DNA of 64,000 bases from Phytohabitans aurantiacus (GTDB taxonomy: Bacteria; Actinomycetota; Actinomycetes; Mycobacteriales; Micromonosporaceae), in the NCBI RefSeq assembly GCF_027923225.1, contig NZ_BSDI01000034.1:5188-69187 (forward strand), written 5' to 3'. Below the pieces are notes generated by a model. It was not told where the DNA came from and did not search any database. It was given only the letters and a program-made list of their open reading frames with translations. This document shows, in pieces, positions 1 through 9,256 of this stretch. Made by a program: the position numbers and the translations under genes. The first letter of the stretch is position 1. Each line of letters begins with the position of its first letter.

Positions 1-1
1 C

Positions 2-349
2 GACTGGGACGACCCGGATGCGCCGATGCTGCCCAGCGAGCGCCGCGACCGGCTCACCGGCAGATGCCTGCGGGTCGGGGCGAACGCGCTACGGACCGGG
101 CTGGCCGATGCGGTGCAGCGGTGGCTGCCGGCGTGGAACGGACAGTTGACCCCCCACGGACTTCGGCACTACTGCGCCTCCTCGCTGTATGCCAGCGGCG
201 TTGACCTCAAAGCGATCCAGGAGCTGCTAGGCCACTCGTGGCTGTCGACCACGACCCGGTACATCCACGTCCACGAGTCGCATATCGAGCGCGTGTGGGT
301 GCAGGCCAACCAGCGTGTGGCGGCCCGGCTGGCCGGCGGGAAAGGATGA
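2..349 (+). CDS. Tyrosine recombinase/integrase, C-terminal part (cut by window edge)
   Basis: The frame is open from base 2, so the gene starts upstream of the window; the first ATG seen (26) is internal. The visible 115 or so residues hold the C-terminal catalytic box of a tyrosine recombinase: HGLRHYCASSLY supplies the His-x-x-Arg pair, LLGHSWLSTTTRYIHV supplies the downstream His and the nucleophilic Tyr. These enzymes cut and rejoin DNA at specific sites through a 3'-phosphotyrosine. The next gene starts five bases after the stop and the third overlaps the second, so this is the first of three co-transcribed genes. Family assignment is firm; which element it moves is not visible. Confidence 0.9.
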   Translation, partial: DWDDPDAPMLPSERRDRLTGRCLRVGANALRTGLADAVQRWLPAWNGQLTPHGLRHYCASSLYASGVDLKAIQELLGHSWLSTTTRYIHVHESHIERVWVQANQRVAARLAGGKG

Positions 350-353
350 GCGG

Positions 354-686
354 ATGCGGTGGAACCTGCGGCTGAAGGCCGCCGAACGCGGGATCTGGAA
401 GTCCACCGAGATGCGGCGGCTGCTGGCCGAGCATGGGCTGGAGATCAGCGCGGGCAAGATGTCCGCGCTGTGGACCACCACGCCGACGTCGATCCGGCTC
501 GACGACCTGGACGTGTTCTGCGCGGTGCTCGACTGCACCCCGGCCGATCTGCTGCTGCACGAGCCACAGCAGGTCAAAGCGCGCCGCGACGAACTCAAAC
601 GCGCCGCGGACGGCAGCTCGGCCAAGCGCGCGGGCACACCCGTCGCGCCGCGACTGGGCCGCAACCGTTCGCTGCCACCGGCATGA
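354..686 (+). CDS. Small HTH protein (Cro/CI-like)
   Basis: 110 residues. The ATG at 354 is preceded by an AAAGGA-type ribosome binding site at 342-346 that lies inside the recombinase stop region. Residues 1-65 read as a Cro/CI helix-turn-helix (RRLLAEHGLEISAGKMSALW, then a helix ending CTPADLLL); the tail is basic and Ala/Arg-rich. Small HTH proteins of this kind sit between recombinase genes in several actinobacterial elements, where they probably act as regulators or directionality factors; that role is inferred. Its TGA overlaps the ATG of the next gene (ATGA, 683-686), which suggests translational coupling. Confidence 0.75.
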   Translation: MRWNLRLKAAERGIWKSTEMRRLLAEHGLEISAGKMSALWTTTPTSIRLDDLDVFCAVLDCTPADLLLHEPQQVKARRDELKRAADGSSAKRAGTPVAPRLGRNRSLPPA

Positions 687-2425
687 CCGTGCCGCACAGC
701 GTCCACGCGGCCCGGCTGACCCGCTGCACGGTCTGCCAGCAGCAGCCGGTGGCCATGCGCGGGGTGAAGTTCTGCTTCGCCTGCTGGCCCGGCGGACCGG
801 TGAACCCGCCGCCGTGCGTGCGGTGCGGCGCTACGACCGGCTACTTCACCGCCGGGCTGTGCCGACGCTGCCACCGCTACGCCCCACCCAGTGTCGACTC
901 CTGCCTGGACTGCTACGCCTGGGGCGCGACGCGCAACCAGAGCTGGCTGTGCCTGGGCTGCTGGCAATGGCGCCGCGCCAACCCGACGATCGGGCCGTGC
1001 GCGACCTGCCAGCGGATCGTGCACCTGGCGAGCTCGGGCGTGAAGGTGTGCCGGCTGTGCTACCGACAGGCCGCGATGCTGCGTGACCCCGGCAGCGACC
1101 TCGACCCTATGGGCGCCAACCGGCGCGGACAGCAGCTGTTCCTGGCCGACATGTTCCACCGCAACGCACACCGCAAGCCCAGCAAACCTGCCAAGGTGTG
1201 GTCAGACGCGCCGCAGGCCGGCGGGCCCGCGTGGCCGCAGTGGCGGCAGCTTGTGCTGCTGCCCGCGACCGGCAGGGTGCTGGCCGGCCGTGGACGCGCT
1301 GCGCTGGACGGTCGGGCCGACCCGCAGCAGGCCGCCGTGCTGGAGGAGCGCGCCCGTGACATCGCGGCGCTGCTGGGCTGGACCGACCGCCTCCTCCGCG
1401 ACACCTGCACAGGTCTTCGGATCGCGCTCGGCCTGCGCGATCACCGCGATGATCCCGTCCGCGCCAGCGAGGCGACCCTGCTGACCACGATCGACCTGCC
1501 CGCCGGCGCCGTGATGCGGGTTCTGGGCGAGATCGGCATGCTCGCCGAGGACAGGGATCCCGCCTTCGACGCCTGGGCCGCGAGCCAGATCGCGCAACTA
1601 CCCGACCCGATGGCCGCAGAGGTGAGCGACTGGCTGGAGGTGATGCGTCACGGCAACCCCACTCCGCCGCGGCGCAGGCCACGCAGCCGAACCACAATCG
1701 AGCTGCATCTGCGATGGGCGCTGCCCACGCTGCTCCGGTGGGCCGCGCAGGGGCACGCCAGTCTGCGCGAGATCACCCGGGACGACGTCGTGCGGGACCT
1801 GCCACCGTTGGGCAATCCTCGCGCGCAGGCCGGACAAGGACTCAAGTCGATCTTTCGTCTCCTCAAGGCCCGGAAGGTGCTGTTCACCGACCCGACCGCC
1901 CGGATACCCACAGGGCGGCATCAAGACCAGCAACCACTGCCGGTAGACCTCCACGATCTGCGAGACGCGTTGAACGCCAGCAAGCCCGCGCACGCCGCCG
2001 TGACCGCGCTGATCGCCTTCCACGCTCTCGGACCCGGCCAGGTGCAACGGCTGCGCCTCACCGACGTCCGGGATGGCACGCTGCACCTCGACGGTCGATC
2101 GATACTGCTGGCCAAACCCGTCCAGCAAGCGCTCACCGCGTACCTCAACCATCGACAGACACGGTGGCCACACACCAACAGCCCGTACCTGTTCGTCACC
2201 ACGAGAACCGCGAGCAGCGACGTGCCGGTCAGCCGGCGATGGGTATGGCAGGCCCTCGGACCCAAGCTGTCCGCCGCCAACCTCCGCCAAGACCGCATCC
2301 TCGACGAAGCCCACGCCACCGGCGGCGACGTCCGCCGGCTCGCCGACCTGTTCGGCCTCAGCGTCAAGGCCGGCAGCCGCTACACCGCCACCATCGACCA
2401 CCCCGACCTCACGGCGCTGACGTAA
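683..2425 (+). CDS. Zinc-ribbon protein with degenerate tyrosine-recombinase fold
   Basis: 580 residues. The start at 683 is chosen from the ATGA overlap with the HTH gene; the frame stays open further upstream but without a plausible site. Residues 13-130 contain about eight CxxC pairs (CTVC, CFAC, CVRC, CRRC, CLDC, CLGC, CATC, CRLC), that is, several zinc ribbons. The C-terminal third has the outline of a tyrosine recombinase: a helical segment ending in QRLRLTDV, then ANLRQDRILDEA and DLFGLSVKAGSRYT. Compared with active enzymes the first catalytic Arg and both His positions are replaced, while the second Arg and the final Tyr remain. It is probably a DNA-binding partner of the upstream recombinase and not an active enzyme. 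Confidence 0.7.
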   Translation: MTVPHSVHAARLTRCTVCQQQPVAMRGVKFCFACWPGGPVNPPPCVRCGATTGYFTAGLCRRCHRYAPPSVDSCLDCYAWGATRNQSWLCLGCWQWRRANPTIGPCATCQRIVHLASSGVKVCRLCYRQAAMLRDPGSDLDPMGANRRGQQLFLADMFHRNAHRKPSKPAKVWSDAPQAGGPAWPQWRQLVLLPATGRVLAGRGRAALDGRADPQQAAVLEERARDIAALLGWTDRLLRDTCTGLRIALGLRDHRDDPVRASEATLLTTIDLPAGAVMRVLGEIGMLAEDRDPAFDAWAASQIAQLPDPMAAEVSDWLEVMRHGNPTPPRRRPRSRTTIELHLRWALPTLLRWAAQGHASLREITRDDVVRDLPPLGNPRAQAGQGLKSIFRLLKARKVLFTDPTARIPTGRHQDQQPLPVDLHDLRDALNASKPAHAAVTALIAFHALGPGQVQRLRLTDVRDGTLHLDGRSILLAKPVQQALTAYLNHRQTRWPHTNSPYLFVTTRTASSDVPVSRRWVWQALGPKLSAANLRQDRILDEAHATGGDVRRLADLFGLSVKAGSRYTATIDHPDLTALT

Positions 2426-2622
2426 CCCAAGTTTGTGGCCGCGAGTGGCCCTCCCTGGAACACCTCGACTTGATGCGTACTGGGTCACTGTGCGCAAGCA
2501 CAGTTAGAGGCCGCCGGAGAGGTGCGCACGTCCGCCGATGTCACCTTTACGGTGGTTCTCTTGCGGGACCGCTAACGGCTGCGCAAGCTGAAGGATCGGT
2601 TGTCGTCAGAGGGAATGTGGCC
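2426..2622. promoter_or_regulatory. Spacer before the NACHT operon
   Basis: About 200 bp without a gene. It holds a small perfect hairpin (ACTGTGC/GCACAGT, 2487-2504, GCAA loop) that could end the upstream recombinase transcript, and a purine-rich AGAGGGA site at 2608-2614 that serves as the ribosome binding site for the ATG at 2623. The promoter of the downstream operon presumably lies here but no box can be named with confidence. Confidence 0.3.
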
Positions 2623-3768
2623 ATGTCTACAGCAGAGGACCTCATCCGTACCAAGACGGCAGACTTCGTCGGCCGTACGTACATTTTCGACGCCGTCGAT
2701 CGTTTCCTGCGGAGTCAAGACCGCGGCGTCGTCGTCATCGAGGGTGACCCCGGTGCGGGAAAGACCGCGATCCTCGCCCGATACGTCCAGCGCACGCGCT
2801 GCATCGGGCACTTCAACCTGCATGCGCAAGGCCTCAACACGACCCGTCACTTCGTCCACAGCCTCTCCCGACAAATGACGCAGCTTTACGGAACCTTCTC
2901 GGCGGCGACCAGGAACGTTGGGAATGCCGACGGCGAGACCGTCGAGCAGATCTTCGAGGAGCTGCGGGGGCGGCTGCCGGACGAGTTGCCGCTGGTGATC
3001 GCCGTCGACGCACTCGATGAAGCCGCTCCGGACACCGGCGACGCCAATCCACTCTTCCTACCGACGATCGTCGGTAAGGGCGTTTACCTGGTAGTGACCA
3101 CACGCCGCGAGGAGAGCGCGTTTCGTTTCGACGGCCCGCTTGAAGAGATCAGCCTCCGCGACTACCAAGCCGAGACCATGGCTGACGTGCGGCAGTACCT
3201 AGAGAACAGACTCGAAGACGCTCCGATCGCCAGCCGGGTCGACGGCTCGAACGTCGGCCGCGCGAATTTCGTGGAACGGCTCGGCGAGATGAGCGAAGGC
3301 AACTTTATGTACCTCTGGTACACGTTGAACGACATCGCCTCCTCGACGGTACTGAATCTCGACCGGTTCCTGCGGGAGTTGCCGTGCGGCCTGAAGAACT
3401 ACTACGAAAAGCACTGGAAGCTCATGGGGATGACTGCCGAACGGGACCCGACCGTCAACGCCTGGATCCTCTACGTCCTGTGCGAGGCGGGGACCCCGCT
3501 GTCCGCCGGGATGATCTCCTTCATCCTCAAGCCAGTGACGACCGAGGCCACGCCGGCCTTCGTGCAGAGTCGCCTCAACCAATGGCAACAGTTCCTGCAC
3601 GCGGACAGATCAGAGTCGCCTGCCAGGTACAGCCTCTACCACGCCAGCTTCCGCGACTTCCTACACCGCCAGGACATCGTCGCCAACGCCAGCATCGACC
3701 TCAAGAACGTCTCCCAGGTGATCGCGGACCCACTGTTCGAGCACATGTTCGGCGGGAACCAACACTGA
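2623..3768 (+). CDS. NACHT/STAND-type P-loop NTPase
   Basis: 381 residues; ATG at 2623 with AGAGGGA nine bases upstream. The N-terminus has the DFVGR motif typical of STAND NTPases. Walker A is GDPGAGKT at residues 41-48 and the NACHT-style Walker B is IAVDALDEA with D129, D132 and E133. A helical arm follows, ending in YSLYHASFRDFLH, a motif seen in NACHT proteins that normally continue into WD40 or TPR sensors. Here the protein stops 40 residues later and the helical part is supplied by the next gene, joined through a TGATG overlap at 3766-3770. STAND ATPases act as oligomerising switches, many in phage defence. No effector domain is recognisable in this chain. Confidence 0.8.
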   Translation: MSTAEDLIRTKTADFVGRTYIFDAVDRFLRSQDRGVVVIEGDPGAGKTAILARYVQRTRCIGHFNLHAQGLNTTRHFVHSLSRQMTQLYGTFSAATRNVGNADGETVEQIFEELRGRLPDELPLVIAVDALDEAAPDTGDANPLFLPTIVGKGVYLVVTTRREESAFRFDGPLEEISLRDYQAETMADVRQYLENRLEDAPIASRVDGSNVGRANFVERLGEMSEGNFMYLWYTLNDIASSTVLNLDRFLRELPCGLKNYYEKHWKLMGMTAERDPTVNAWILYVLCEAGTPLSAGMISFILKPVTTEATPAFVQSRLNQWQQFLHADRSESPARYSLYHASFRDFLHRQDIVANASIDLKNVSQVIADPLFEHMFGGNQH

Positions 3769-6700
3769 TGGCTGACGAACCGACCAGAGTCGCCCTGGAA
3801 GTACTCGCCGCTCAGCTGCACCGAGCCGGAGATGCGCGGATCTATGACATGTTCGCCTCCGATTACTGGCTGCGGCAACACCTCGACTCGGCGAAGCTCG
3901 ACTGGTCTGGTTACGCCGCGGACCTCGCCTTGGCGTTCGACAGCCTGCACGAGGAGATCGCAGCGGGGACCGCTCCGGCGCGGCTGATCATGCGACGGCT
4001 GGTTCAGCTCTGTGTGGTGCGCTCGACGATGGCTTCGTCGGAGAACCTTCCGGACAGCGTCGTGTCGAGGGCGGTGCGGACTGGCGCGTGGCCCGTCGAC
4101 CGTGCCACGGCGACGATCCGGCGCTACCGGGACCGGGGCCGCCAAGCCTCCGCCTACATCGCTATGCTGCGCGGCGAATTCAAAGACGCCGAGCGAGGCG
4201 CTGTGCAAGCATCGCTCACCGCATTGGCGTTCGTCGCTCCCGGCAAGATGCCCGCTGCCGAGCTGCTGCAAGCGATCTCCCTGCTCGAGGCTTCCGAGCA
4301 ACGTGCGGTGGCCGATCGCCTCGCCCTGTGCCCGATGGCGCCGAACGATCCCCAAGCAATCTGGCAGCGCCGCGCATCCGGCAACACCGTCCTTAGCGCG
4401 CCCGACGCCGTGGCGATGATGCTGGCTAACCCGGAGGCCCGCCGGCCGGCCCTGGTCAAGGCCACCATCGACAACGTTTTGCGGGAGGCCGCACGCATCA
4501 GTGAGATGGCGGCCACACCCTACCGGCGCCCTGCCGAGGCTCCAAGGTCCCTGGACGACCTGTTGATGGCAGACGGAATGGAGATCACCTACGGCGACTA
4601 CGTCGGCAGACCGCAGATCCTGACGGCGCTGCGCGACGCCGTGCCGTTGGTGGCCGCGTACCCGAAGCCGGGTGAGATGCCTACCGCACTCGTTGGGTGT
4701 ATGGGATGCGCTGCGTCAGAAGAGGAGTGGGAGTCGCTGGCAACGGCGTACACGATCAGCCTGCAGGACGTCGGTGTCTCATGGCAGCCGCCTGTCTACA
4801 CGCCAGCGGAGCGCTATAAGTCGCCACAATGGGCGAAGGACCAGGAGCGCTTGTGGTGGTTGCGGCAGATTCTGATCAGGACTGGCCGCGCCGCCGACGC
4901 GCACCTGGGACGGGGGGAGGAGCCTTTCACGGCCTTCGCCGTGGAGGCGCTGGAGAGCGCCTGGGTGGACCGGGCGCTCGCACTGATGAACCAGCCGGAA
5001 GGAGCCGCACGGAGGCAGGACACGCCGATACGACCAGTCTTCGAACAGGGTGAGCTCCTCAACGGCGACATGTTGTCCGCGCAGTCCGAGGCGCGCCAGC
5101 CCGTGGAGCCGGAGAGCGGTGAGGCCGACGAGGATGCCCACCAGCTCGTGCGAGAGACGGTTACCCGAGGGATTGCCCCGACGATCGCTGCAATGGCAGT
5201 CGCTGCCGGAGGCGGACCACCAGACGCCGTCGATGACTTCGCTTCTGAGACATTCGACCGCGAGTTCCTAACGCTGCAGTTGCATAACCTCGATCGGGTC
5301 GCGTCGGAGGCCCGGGTCGAACCGGCTATCGCGAGGCGCATGATGGGCGGATTGCTCCGCCGCGCGATGGAGGAGAACTATCGGACGCGAGGCAGCTTCT
5401 TCGACGCCTGGCCCGACGTGGACGCCGAATTGGTCGAGGCAGCCGACCTGACACCTATTGTGGACTTCATCCTGAAGCTGCCCGCGGAGCCGGAACGCGG
5501 CTACGCCGCCGATCTCTTCAAAACCCATGATGTGGACCCGCACGACGTTCCGCTGCTGATGGCCCTGGAACTCGTTGGTCCCCACCTCGATGAGACGAAT
5601 GCCGTCCGGCTCGTCGCCACACTCCTGGGAGTTACCCGGACCGAGGTCCGCAACCGAGGTCTCGGACTCCTCGCGCCTCGGCTCAGCCTCGACGCCCTCG
5701 AGCGCATCCTGCGTTTGAACTGGCGGCCTGCGGACTCCCGGGAACTAGCGTGGGTTCTGCGCGAGATCGCGGATGGCAGCTCGGCCGAGGCGACCGCTGC
5801 CAGGCGTGCCATCGAGGACATGGCGCTTGAGGCAGCCACCGGCATCGAGGACGGCTGGGCGTACGTTGACGCGGTCCTGCACACACGCAGCGGGGAACGG
5901 TTCAGTGCGGCGGAGGCGGTCGCCGATCCGAAGGTGCTCACGACGGTGCGACGGATGAGCATCAACGACCGGACCGACGCACTGCGTGGGCTCTCCCACC
6001 ACGCGAACCGCGACGAGCGGGTCTCGCAGGTCGTGTTCGAGGAGATTCTGGCGCTGCCCTCGGTCAATTCCCTGGGCACTTACAGTTGGCGGGCGGTGGC
6101 CCTGTTGAGCTGCTCAAGCCTTCTGAATGCGCCGATGGCGAGCCGAGCTCTTGACGCGGCCATGGAGATTCCGGAGAGGCTTGGTGAGGGCGACGGCCAG
6201 TCGTGGGGCCGGGACTGGACCAACGACTTCGTCCGTGCGGCCGTGGTGAACGCGCTGGCCCCGGCACTCGCGTCGCAGGATGCTCAACGCGCGTTCGAGT
6301 ACGCGAAGAACCTGCCGTACGTCGCTCGCGAGCCGGTGTTCCGGTCTTTGGCCCCGATCGCCGACCGTGCGCTCGCCGGCCGACTCTTCGACCACGCCGT
6401 CGAAAGGTACCGGGACTATCTGCGGATGGATCTGCCGTCCGCTCCGCGCGTGATCGAGCAGGTCGTCTCCCTGGACTCGCCCGACGAATTCCTGCTGCAG
6501 CGGCAGGTGCAGACCGCGGAGCTGATCGCCGAGATGCTCGACAGGCTGGACGGGGACCGCCGAAGGACTGCGGCTGACCTAGCCATGCGCGCGCCCGCGA
6601 CAGGTCCCTGTGCCTGGCTCGGCGGGAAGATCCTCGACCGGCTCGTCGACGGCGATCCGGTCGATGCCACAATGCTCACCTCCATGGCGCTCGTCGACGC

Positions 6701-8183
6701 CTACAGCTACGTGAGCAGCGACCCGGCCCGGATCGACATCCTGATCGACCTACTTCCGCACGTGCAGCGATATGCGGGCCGGCGGCAGGCCGAGCTCGCG
6801 GAGTTCACTACCGCCCGGTTCCCGGGCTATGCCGAGCCGTTCCTCGACGCCGCTCACGGCGAGCGGATGAACGAGGCGGACCGCGCCGAATACTTCCGGC
6901 TAACCGGCCTCGACAGCATGCCGCTACCGGGAGACCCGCATCCCGACGACATGTCGGAAGCCGACCAGCGGGCGAAGATGGCCCGATGGATAATTGCGCC
7001 AGTGGCTGAACGGCATCGCGACCGCTTCCTGGAGCAACTGCTGCTCGCGTCGCCCCTACTGAGCCGGGTTCGTGCGCTTCCCCGGCTCGACGAGGTCCTG
7101 CCGACCGAGTTCCGCGCGAACGTCCTGGCCGCTTCGGTTCGCGAGCTCGTTCACCACGCGCCGGGACTCGGACCCGAGCACCTTGCCGTCCTCGTGCGCA
7201 TAGCCGAGGACCTGCCCAGCGGCGACCGCAGCTTGTTCGTGGACCTGGCCGCATCCCTTCGCGGATTCGACGAGCCGGGCGACATCGAGAAAGCGGCGTT
7301 CAACGTGCTCTACCAGGACTGGAGCCGCATGCTACGTCCGCATCCCAAGTATGAGCCGCTCGGCCCATCGGTCGCGGCGAAGATCATCGGACGAGAAGTG
7401 CAGGACCACGAGTTCCGCGAGTCGTACGGCTTCGAGACACTGCGGGTCCGATACCTGGCAGAACTCGCACCGCACCTCGAACAGGACCAGATCAGCCGGG
7501 CTGTCGCGCTGCTGCGAGACTTCCCAGAGCCCGAACGGGCGAGTGCGCTCGCGGCGCTGCTGCCCTCCGCCAACCGGGACAACGCTCGGCTCATCGTCGC
7601 GGAGATTCACGCGCTGCACAGCCGCTTCGCGCGCCTCTGGGCGCTCTTCCGTGGGCAAGAATCACTGCGCGAGAACCGAGCGGAATTCACCACGACGGCG
7701 GAGGGAATCGTCCGGGCCTTCGACACCGCCGCCTCGATGGGTGCGGCGGCTCTGATGCTCCTGGGCTATCTCGGGGTGGACCGGACGATGGAGATCCTGG
7801 TCGACCAGGCCCGGAACGCCTCTGACGACGACACGATACTGAAGCTGCTTTCGCTTGCGGTACGCACAGGCAAGGACGCGGAACACCACGAGCGGCTGTG
7901 TGCCCTGCTCGTGCGGCTGTCCTCGCCGGATACCCGCTACCAGGCGCTGCTCATGTTCGCCAGGGCCGGCGTCCGGCTCGGTGAGCATCTCGGCGACGGC
8001 ACGAGTGAGCTGCTGCTCACCGTACATCTGCGCCTCTCGGAACTCAGTTCGCTGCCGCGAGCCGAGTTCCTCCGCGAGCTGGCGGGGAACGTGGCACTCG
8101 TCAACGCCTTCGTCGATGACGACGACCGGGTGGCCATCGCGCGAGGCGTGCGTGAGGTCTGTGAGCAGTGGCGATGGCCCTGA
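3768..8183 (+). CDS. Giant alpha-helical repeat-like protein, partner of the NACHT NTPase
   Basis: 1471 residues, ATG at 3768 overlapping the NTPase stop. Composition is Ala/Leu/Arg/Asp-rich with repeated amphipathic helices throughout (for example residues 600-1400 read as helix-turn-helix pairs without clear period). There are no membrane segments, Walker motifs or catalytic signatures I can recognise, and no match to a named family by eye. HEAT- or TPR-like solenoids of this size usually bind proteins, so a sensor or effector-scaffold role for the adjacent NTPase is inferred. The stop at 8181-8183 is 19 bases from the converging gene's stop. Confidence 0.75.
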   Translation: MADEPTRVALEVLAAQLHRAGDARIYDMFASDYWLRQHLDSAKLDWSGYAADLALAFDSLHEEIAAGTAPARLIMRRLVQLCVVRSTMASSENLPDSVVSRAVRTGAWPVDRATATIRRYRDRGRQASAYIAMLRGEFKDAERGAVQASLTALAFVAPGKMPAAELLQAISLLEASEQRAVADRLALCPMAPNDPQAIWQRRASGNTVLSAPDAVAMMLANPEARRPALVKATIDNVLREAARISEMAATPYRRPAEAPRSLDDLLMADGMEITYGDYVGRPQILTALRDAVPLVAAYPKPGEMPTALVGCMGCAASEEEWESLATAYTISLQDVGVSWQPPVYTPAERYKSPQWAKDQERLWWLRQILIRTGRAADAHLGRGEEPFTAFAVEALESAWVDRALALMNQPEGAARRQDTPIRPVFEQGELLNGDMLSAQSEARQPVEPESGEADEDAHQLVRETVTRGIAPTIAAMAVAAGGGPPDAVDDFASETFDREFLTLQLHNLDRVASEARVEPAIARRMMGGLLRRAMEENYRTRGSFFDAWPDVDAELVEAADLTPIVDFILKLPAEPERGYAADLFKTHDVDPHDVPLLMALELVGPHLDETNAVRLVATLLGVTRTEVRNRGLGLLAPRLSLDALERILRLNWRPADSRELAWVLREIADGSSAEATAARRAIEDMALEAATGIEDGWAYVDAVLHTRSGERFSAAEAVADPKVLTTVRRMSINDRTDALRGLSHHANRDERVSQVVFEEILALPSVNSLGTYSWRAVALLSCSSLLNAPMASRALDAAMEIPERLGEGDGQSWGRDWTNDFVRAAVVNALAPALASQDAQRAFEYAKNLPYVAREPVFRSLAPIADRALAGRLFDHAVERYRDYLRMDLPSAPRVIEQVVSLDSPDEFLLQRQVQTAELIAEMLDRLDGDRRRTAADLAMRAPATGPCAWLGGKILDRLVDGDPVDATMLTSMALVDAYSYVSSDPARIDILIDLLPHVQRYAGRRQAELAEFTTARFPGYAEPFLDAAHGERMNEADRAEYFRLTGLDSMPLPGDPHPDDMSEADQRAKMARWIIAPVAERHRDRFLEQLLLASPLLSRVRALPRLDEVLPTEFRANVLAASVRELVHHAPGLGPEHLAVLVRIAEDLPSGDRSLFVDLAASLRGFDEPGDIEKAAFNVLYQDWSRMLRPHPKYEPLGPSVAAKIIGREVQDHEFRESYGFETLRVRYLAELAPHLEQDQISRAVALLRDFPEPERASALAALLPSANRDNARLIVAEIHALHSRFARLWALFRGQESLRENRAEFTTTAEGIVRAFDTAASMGAAALMLLGYLGVDRTMEILVDQARNASDDDTILKLLSLAVRTGKDAEHHERLCALLVRLSSPDTRYQALLMFARAGVRLGEHLGDGTSELLLTVHLRLSELSSLPRAEFLRELAGNVALVNAFVDDDDRVAIARGVREVCEQWRWP

Positions 8184-8202
8184 CTCACGCCCCGCCGCAT
8201 CC

Positions 8203-8724
8203 TCAGGCGGTGAGCTCGCGCTGAGGGGGTGCATCACCGAGCCGAACCCACTGCCGGCCCGCCGCATCGGTGAAGCCGAGCTTCACAATGACCGAACCGC
8301 TGGACGTGCCGTTCATCTCGACCAGCAGGCGGGAGCTGTCGTGCGGCGGTACGAAGGCGACCGCCTCGTCCCGCGAATCCGCAACAACGAAACGTCCGTT
8401 GCGCTCCTCGACCTTCTGCCCGGTCACCCGGTAGCGGAACGGCCCGGAAGCGGTGAGCTCGACGACGGGGTGGTAGATCGTCTCTGGGCTGTCGTTCCGG
8501 ATCTCCAGGAAGGTCAGGCCGACGTCCCGGCGGACCATCGCGGTCACCAGACGAGCGACACCAGCCTCGCGATCACGCGCCTCGGCGACCAGCCGCCGGT
8601 TATCCCGGATGGCGATCGCCAAGGCAACCGCCACCGCCGCGAAAGTGCCGATCGCACCGAGAACCTGCCCGATCGCGCTGATCCAGTCGGTGATCATCGG
8701 GCCATCAGCGAGCAACACCGGCAC
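8203..8724 (-). CDS. Small membrane-anchored protein of unknown function
   Basis: Up to 173 residues. Two GTG starts are possible (8724 and 8718); the second has GGGAGG at a normal distance. An N-terminal hydrophobic segment (IGQVLGAIGTFAAVAVALAI) forms one membrane helix, followed by a short basic stretch and a soluble domain of about 110 residues rich in beta-type sequence (FRYRVTGQKVEE, SRLLVEMNG). No family recognised. It converges on the helical-repeat gene with only 19 bp between stops, so it may belong to the same island, though it is not in the same operon. Confidence 0.55.
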   Translation of the reverse strand: MPVLLADGPMITDWISAIGQVLGAIGTFAAVAVALAIAIRDNRRLVAEARDREAGVARLVTAMVRRDVGLTFLEIRNDSPETIYHPVVELTASGPFRYRVTGQKVEERNGRFVVADSRDEAVAFVPPHDSSRLLVEMNGTSSGSVIVKLGFTDAAGRQWVRLGDAPPQRELTA

Positions 8725-8891
8725 CTCCCGGAACGGCTATCGCGTGCCAGGATAGGCAGCGACGCGTCCGGAGGAAACGCCGCCGCACGATCGGCATCGT
8801 CTTGCCTACCGTGCACGGGCAAGCCGGCTCAGATCCCGCAATCGCCTTACGGAGTATGTTGCCCAGTTCGCGAACGCGAGCCAGTCTAGGC

Positions 8892-9256
8892 TCACCAGGT
8901 GGTATCACTACTCCAGTTCGCGGCCACCGATGCTTCAGAAATCGCGAACCTGAGAGCTTTTTGGGTGTAGGTGATCAGGCGTCGGTAGCCGAGGGCTTTG
9001 GCGGCATGCCACGCGGCCGCGTACAGCAGGCTGCAGGCGTTGCGGTGCCCGTCGGTGGCCACCCGGGTGACCTCGAGCGTCAGGCCGTCGTCGAGGTGCC
9101 GGGCGACCGGCCGCCCGACGATCGCCACCCCGACGAGCACGTCCCCGTCGGCGACGCCGACTGAGAACTTGTGTCAAGCGGCCGGTGGTGGCGGTGCCAG
9201 TCGGCCACGAACTGGCCGGCCTGCTTGAACGACACCGGCACGGTCCGCAGGCTCAT
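8892..9256 (-). pseudogene. XF1762-like gene with a frameshift and lost 3' end
   Basis: ATG at 9256 opens a frame beginning MSLRTVPVSFKQAGQFVADW, as in phage XF1762-family proteins. At about 9174 the frame breaks. After a one-base shift it continues HKFSVGVADGDVLVGVAIVG and then RPVARHLDDGLTLEVTR and NACSLLYAAAWHAAKALGYR, the conserved core. Near 8965 the similarity stops and the last 25 residues are unlike the family. The ATG overlaps the end of the upstream methylase gene (its stop is at 9253-9255). It is probably a dead gene; a sequencing error at 9174 would rescue the core but not the odd tail. Confidence 0.65.

Noticed and set aside
227..1171. Long minus-strand open frame opposite the recombinase genes
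   Set aside because: Shadow of the GC-rich plus-strand genes; Arg/Pro/Ala-rich product without family features, and the plus-strand motifs are clear.
1714..2622. N-terminal extension of the NACHT frame by 303 codons
   Set aside because: This part overlaps the zinc-ribbon gene and reads as Arg/Pro-rich nonsense; the ribosome binding site and family start fit ATG 2623.
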